This document shows, piece by piece, positions 12,643-13,154 of a stretch of 13,154 bases of DNA (the first letter of the stretch is position 1; the number at the start of each line of letters is the position of its first letter). The stretch covers positions 10,643-23,796 of the forward strand of contig DBVZ01000065.1 in the NCBI GenBank assembly GCA_002308255.1. The letters run 5' to 3'. The DNA is from Lachnospiraceae bacterium UBA1251 (GTDB lineage Bacteria > Bacillota > Clostridia > Lachnospirales > Lachnospiraceae). The position numbers were made by a program, and so were the translations under genes. The notes below the pieces were generated by a model, which saw nothing but the letters and a program-made list of their open reading frames with translations, did not search any database and was not told where the DNA came from.

Positions 12643-13154
12643 ATGAAACACGAAAACAACATCCCGTACAAGATCTATCTCGAAGAATCAGAGATGCCGA
12701 AATGCTGGTATAACGTCAGGTCAGACATGAAGAATAAACCGGCTCCGCTTCTTAACCCGGGAACCCTTCAGCCGATGACTGCCGAGGAACTTGGCGGCGT
12801 CTTCTGCGCGGATCTTGTAGCGCAGGAGCTGGATAACGATACTCCCTATTTCGAGATTCCGGAACAGATCCGCGATTTCTATAAGATGTACCGTCCTTCT
12901 CCGGTCGTCCGCGCTTACTGTCTTGAAGAAAAGCTGCAGACGCCCGCGAAGATCTATTATAAATTTGAGGGAAACAACACATCCGGTTCCCACAAGCTGA
13001 ATTCCGCCATTGCGCAGGCTTATTACGCGAAGAAACAGGGGCTGAAAGGCGTTACGACCGAGACCGGCGCGGGACAGTGGGGCACGGCTCTGTCCATGGC
13101 ATGCGCGTATCTCGGTCTTGACTGCAAAGTATATATGGTCAAGGTCTCCTACGA
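12643..13154 (+). CDS. trpB: Tryptophan synthase beta chain, TrpB2 type, 5' part
   Basis: The first 170 residues are visible; the gene continues past the window edge. The sequence matches the TrpB2 (TrpB-like) branch rather than the TrpA-partnered TrpB1. The N-terminal extension PYKIYLEESEMPKCWYNV, FEIPEQIRDFYKMYRPSPVV, KIYYKFEGNNTSGSHKLN (pyridoxal-phosphate lysine K118) and TTETGAGQWGTALSMA are typical. The family joins indole with L-serine to give tryptophan; TrpB2 forms often work without a tight TrpA complex and are thought to salvage indole. The start is clear: AAAGGAG (12629-12635) lies seven bases before ATG. The Trp T-box upstream independently supports a role in tryptophan supply. 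No other trp genes are visible in the window. Confidence 0.93.
   Translation, partial: MKHENNIPYKIYLEESEMPKCWYNVRSDMKNKPAPLLNPGTLQPMTAEELGGVFCADLVAQELDNDTPYFEIPEQIRDFYKMYRPSPVVRAYCLEEKLQTPAKIYYKFEGNNTSGSHKLNSAIAQAYYAKKQGLKGVTTETGAGQWGTALSMACAYLGLDCKVYMVKVSY

Noticed and set aside
12226..12646. Several short open frames, including possible leader peptides, before trpB
   Set aside because: They overlap T-box structural elements, lack ribosome sites and show no Trp-codon cluster, so this is not a peptide-type attenuator.

Overview
The window looks like chromosomal DNA of a Clostridia-type Firmicute, probably a Lachnospiraceae member. This is inferred from the gene order rpsR, c-di-AMP phosphodiesterase, rplI, dnaB; from AGGAGG-type ribosome sites; from a T-box leader; and from secreted proteins with clostridial-style RICIN and NlpC/P60 domains. 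The genus cannot be fixed from sequence reading alone. No rRNA, tRNA, CRISPR array, transposase or phage gene was seen.

Layout. 1-180 is the 3' end of rpsR, followed by a strong terminator. 248-4097 is a tightly packed operon: a GdpP-type cyclic-di-AMP phosphodiesterase, ribosomal protein bL9 and the replicative helicase DnaB. An 18-bp perfect hairpin containing the dnaB stop codon separates it from a convergent gene (4143-5564, minus strand). That gene encodes a PurF paralog which keeps the phosphoribosyltransferase and Fe-S cysteine motifs but has lost the residues of the glutaminase site, including the nucleophilic Cys.

A 176-bp AT-rich divergent intergenic region (5592-5767) contains a dyad-symmetric element: two promoter-like sequences mirror each other around one palindromic TTGCAA. 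Rightward from it lie a large secreted cell-wall hydrolase (three RICIN-type trefoils plus NlpC/P60, 5768-8620) and, 41 bp later, a BMP/PnrA-family lipoprotein without an adjacent ABC transporter. After a terminator, a near-consensus promoter drives a compact three-gene cluster (9907-12105): a membrane-anchored C39-like cysteine peptidase, a small VanZ-like membrane protein and a metallo-beta-lactamase-fold hydrolase.

The window ends with a tryptophan-specific T-box riboswitch (promoter, TGG specifier, UGGC tRNA-end-binding bulge, terminator) controlling a TrpB2-type tryptophan synthase beta chain cut by the window edge. Between the T-box terminator and trpB lies a GC-rich leader with several unexplained hairpins.

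The best candidates for undescribed biology are the PurF-like protein with a dead glutaminase domain and its mirrored promoter, the C39/VanZ-like/metallo-hydrolase operon, and the NlpC/P60 enzyme with an insertion beside its active site.
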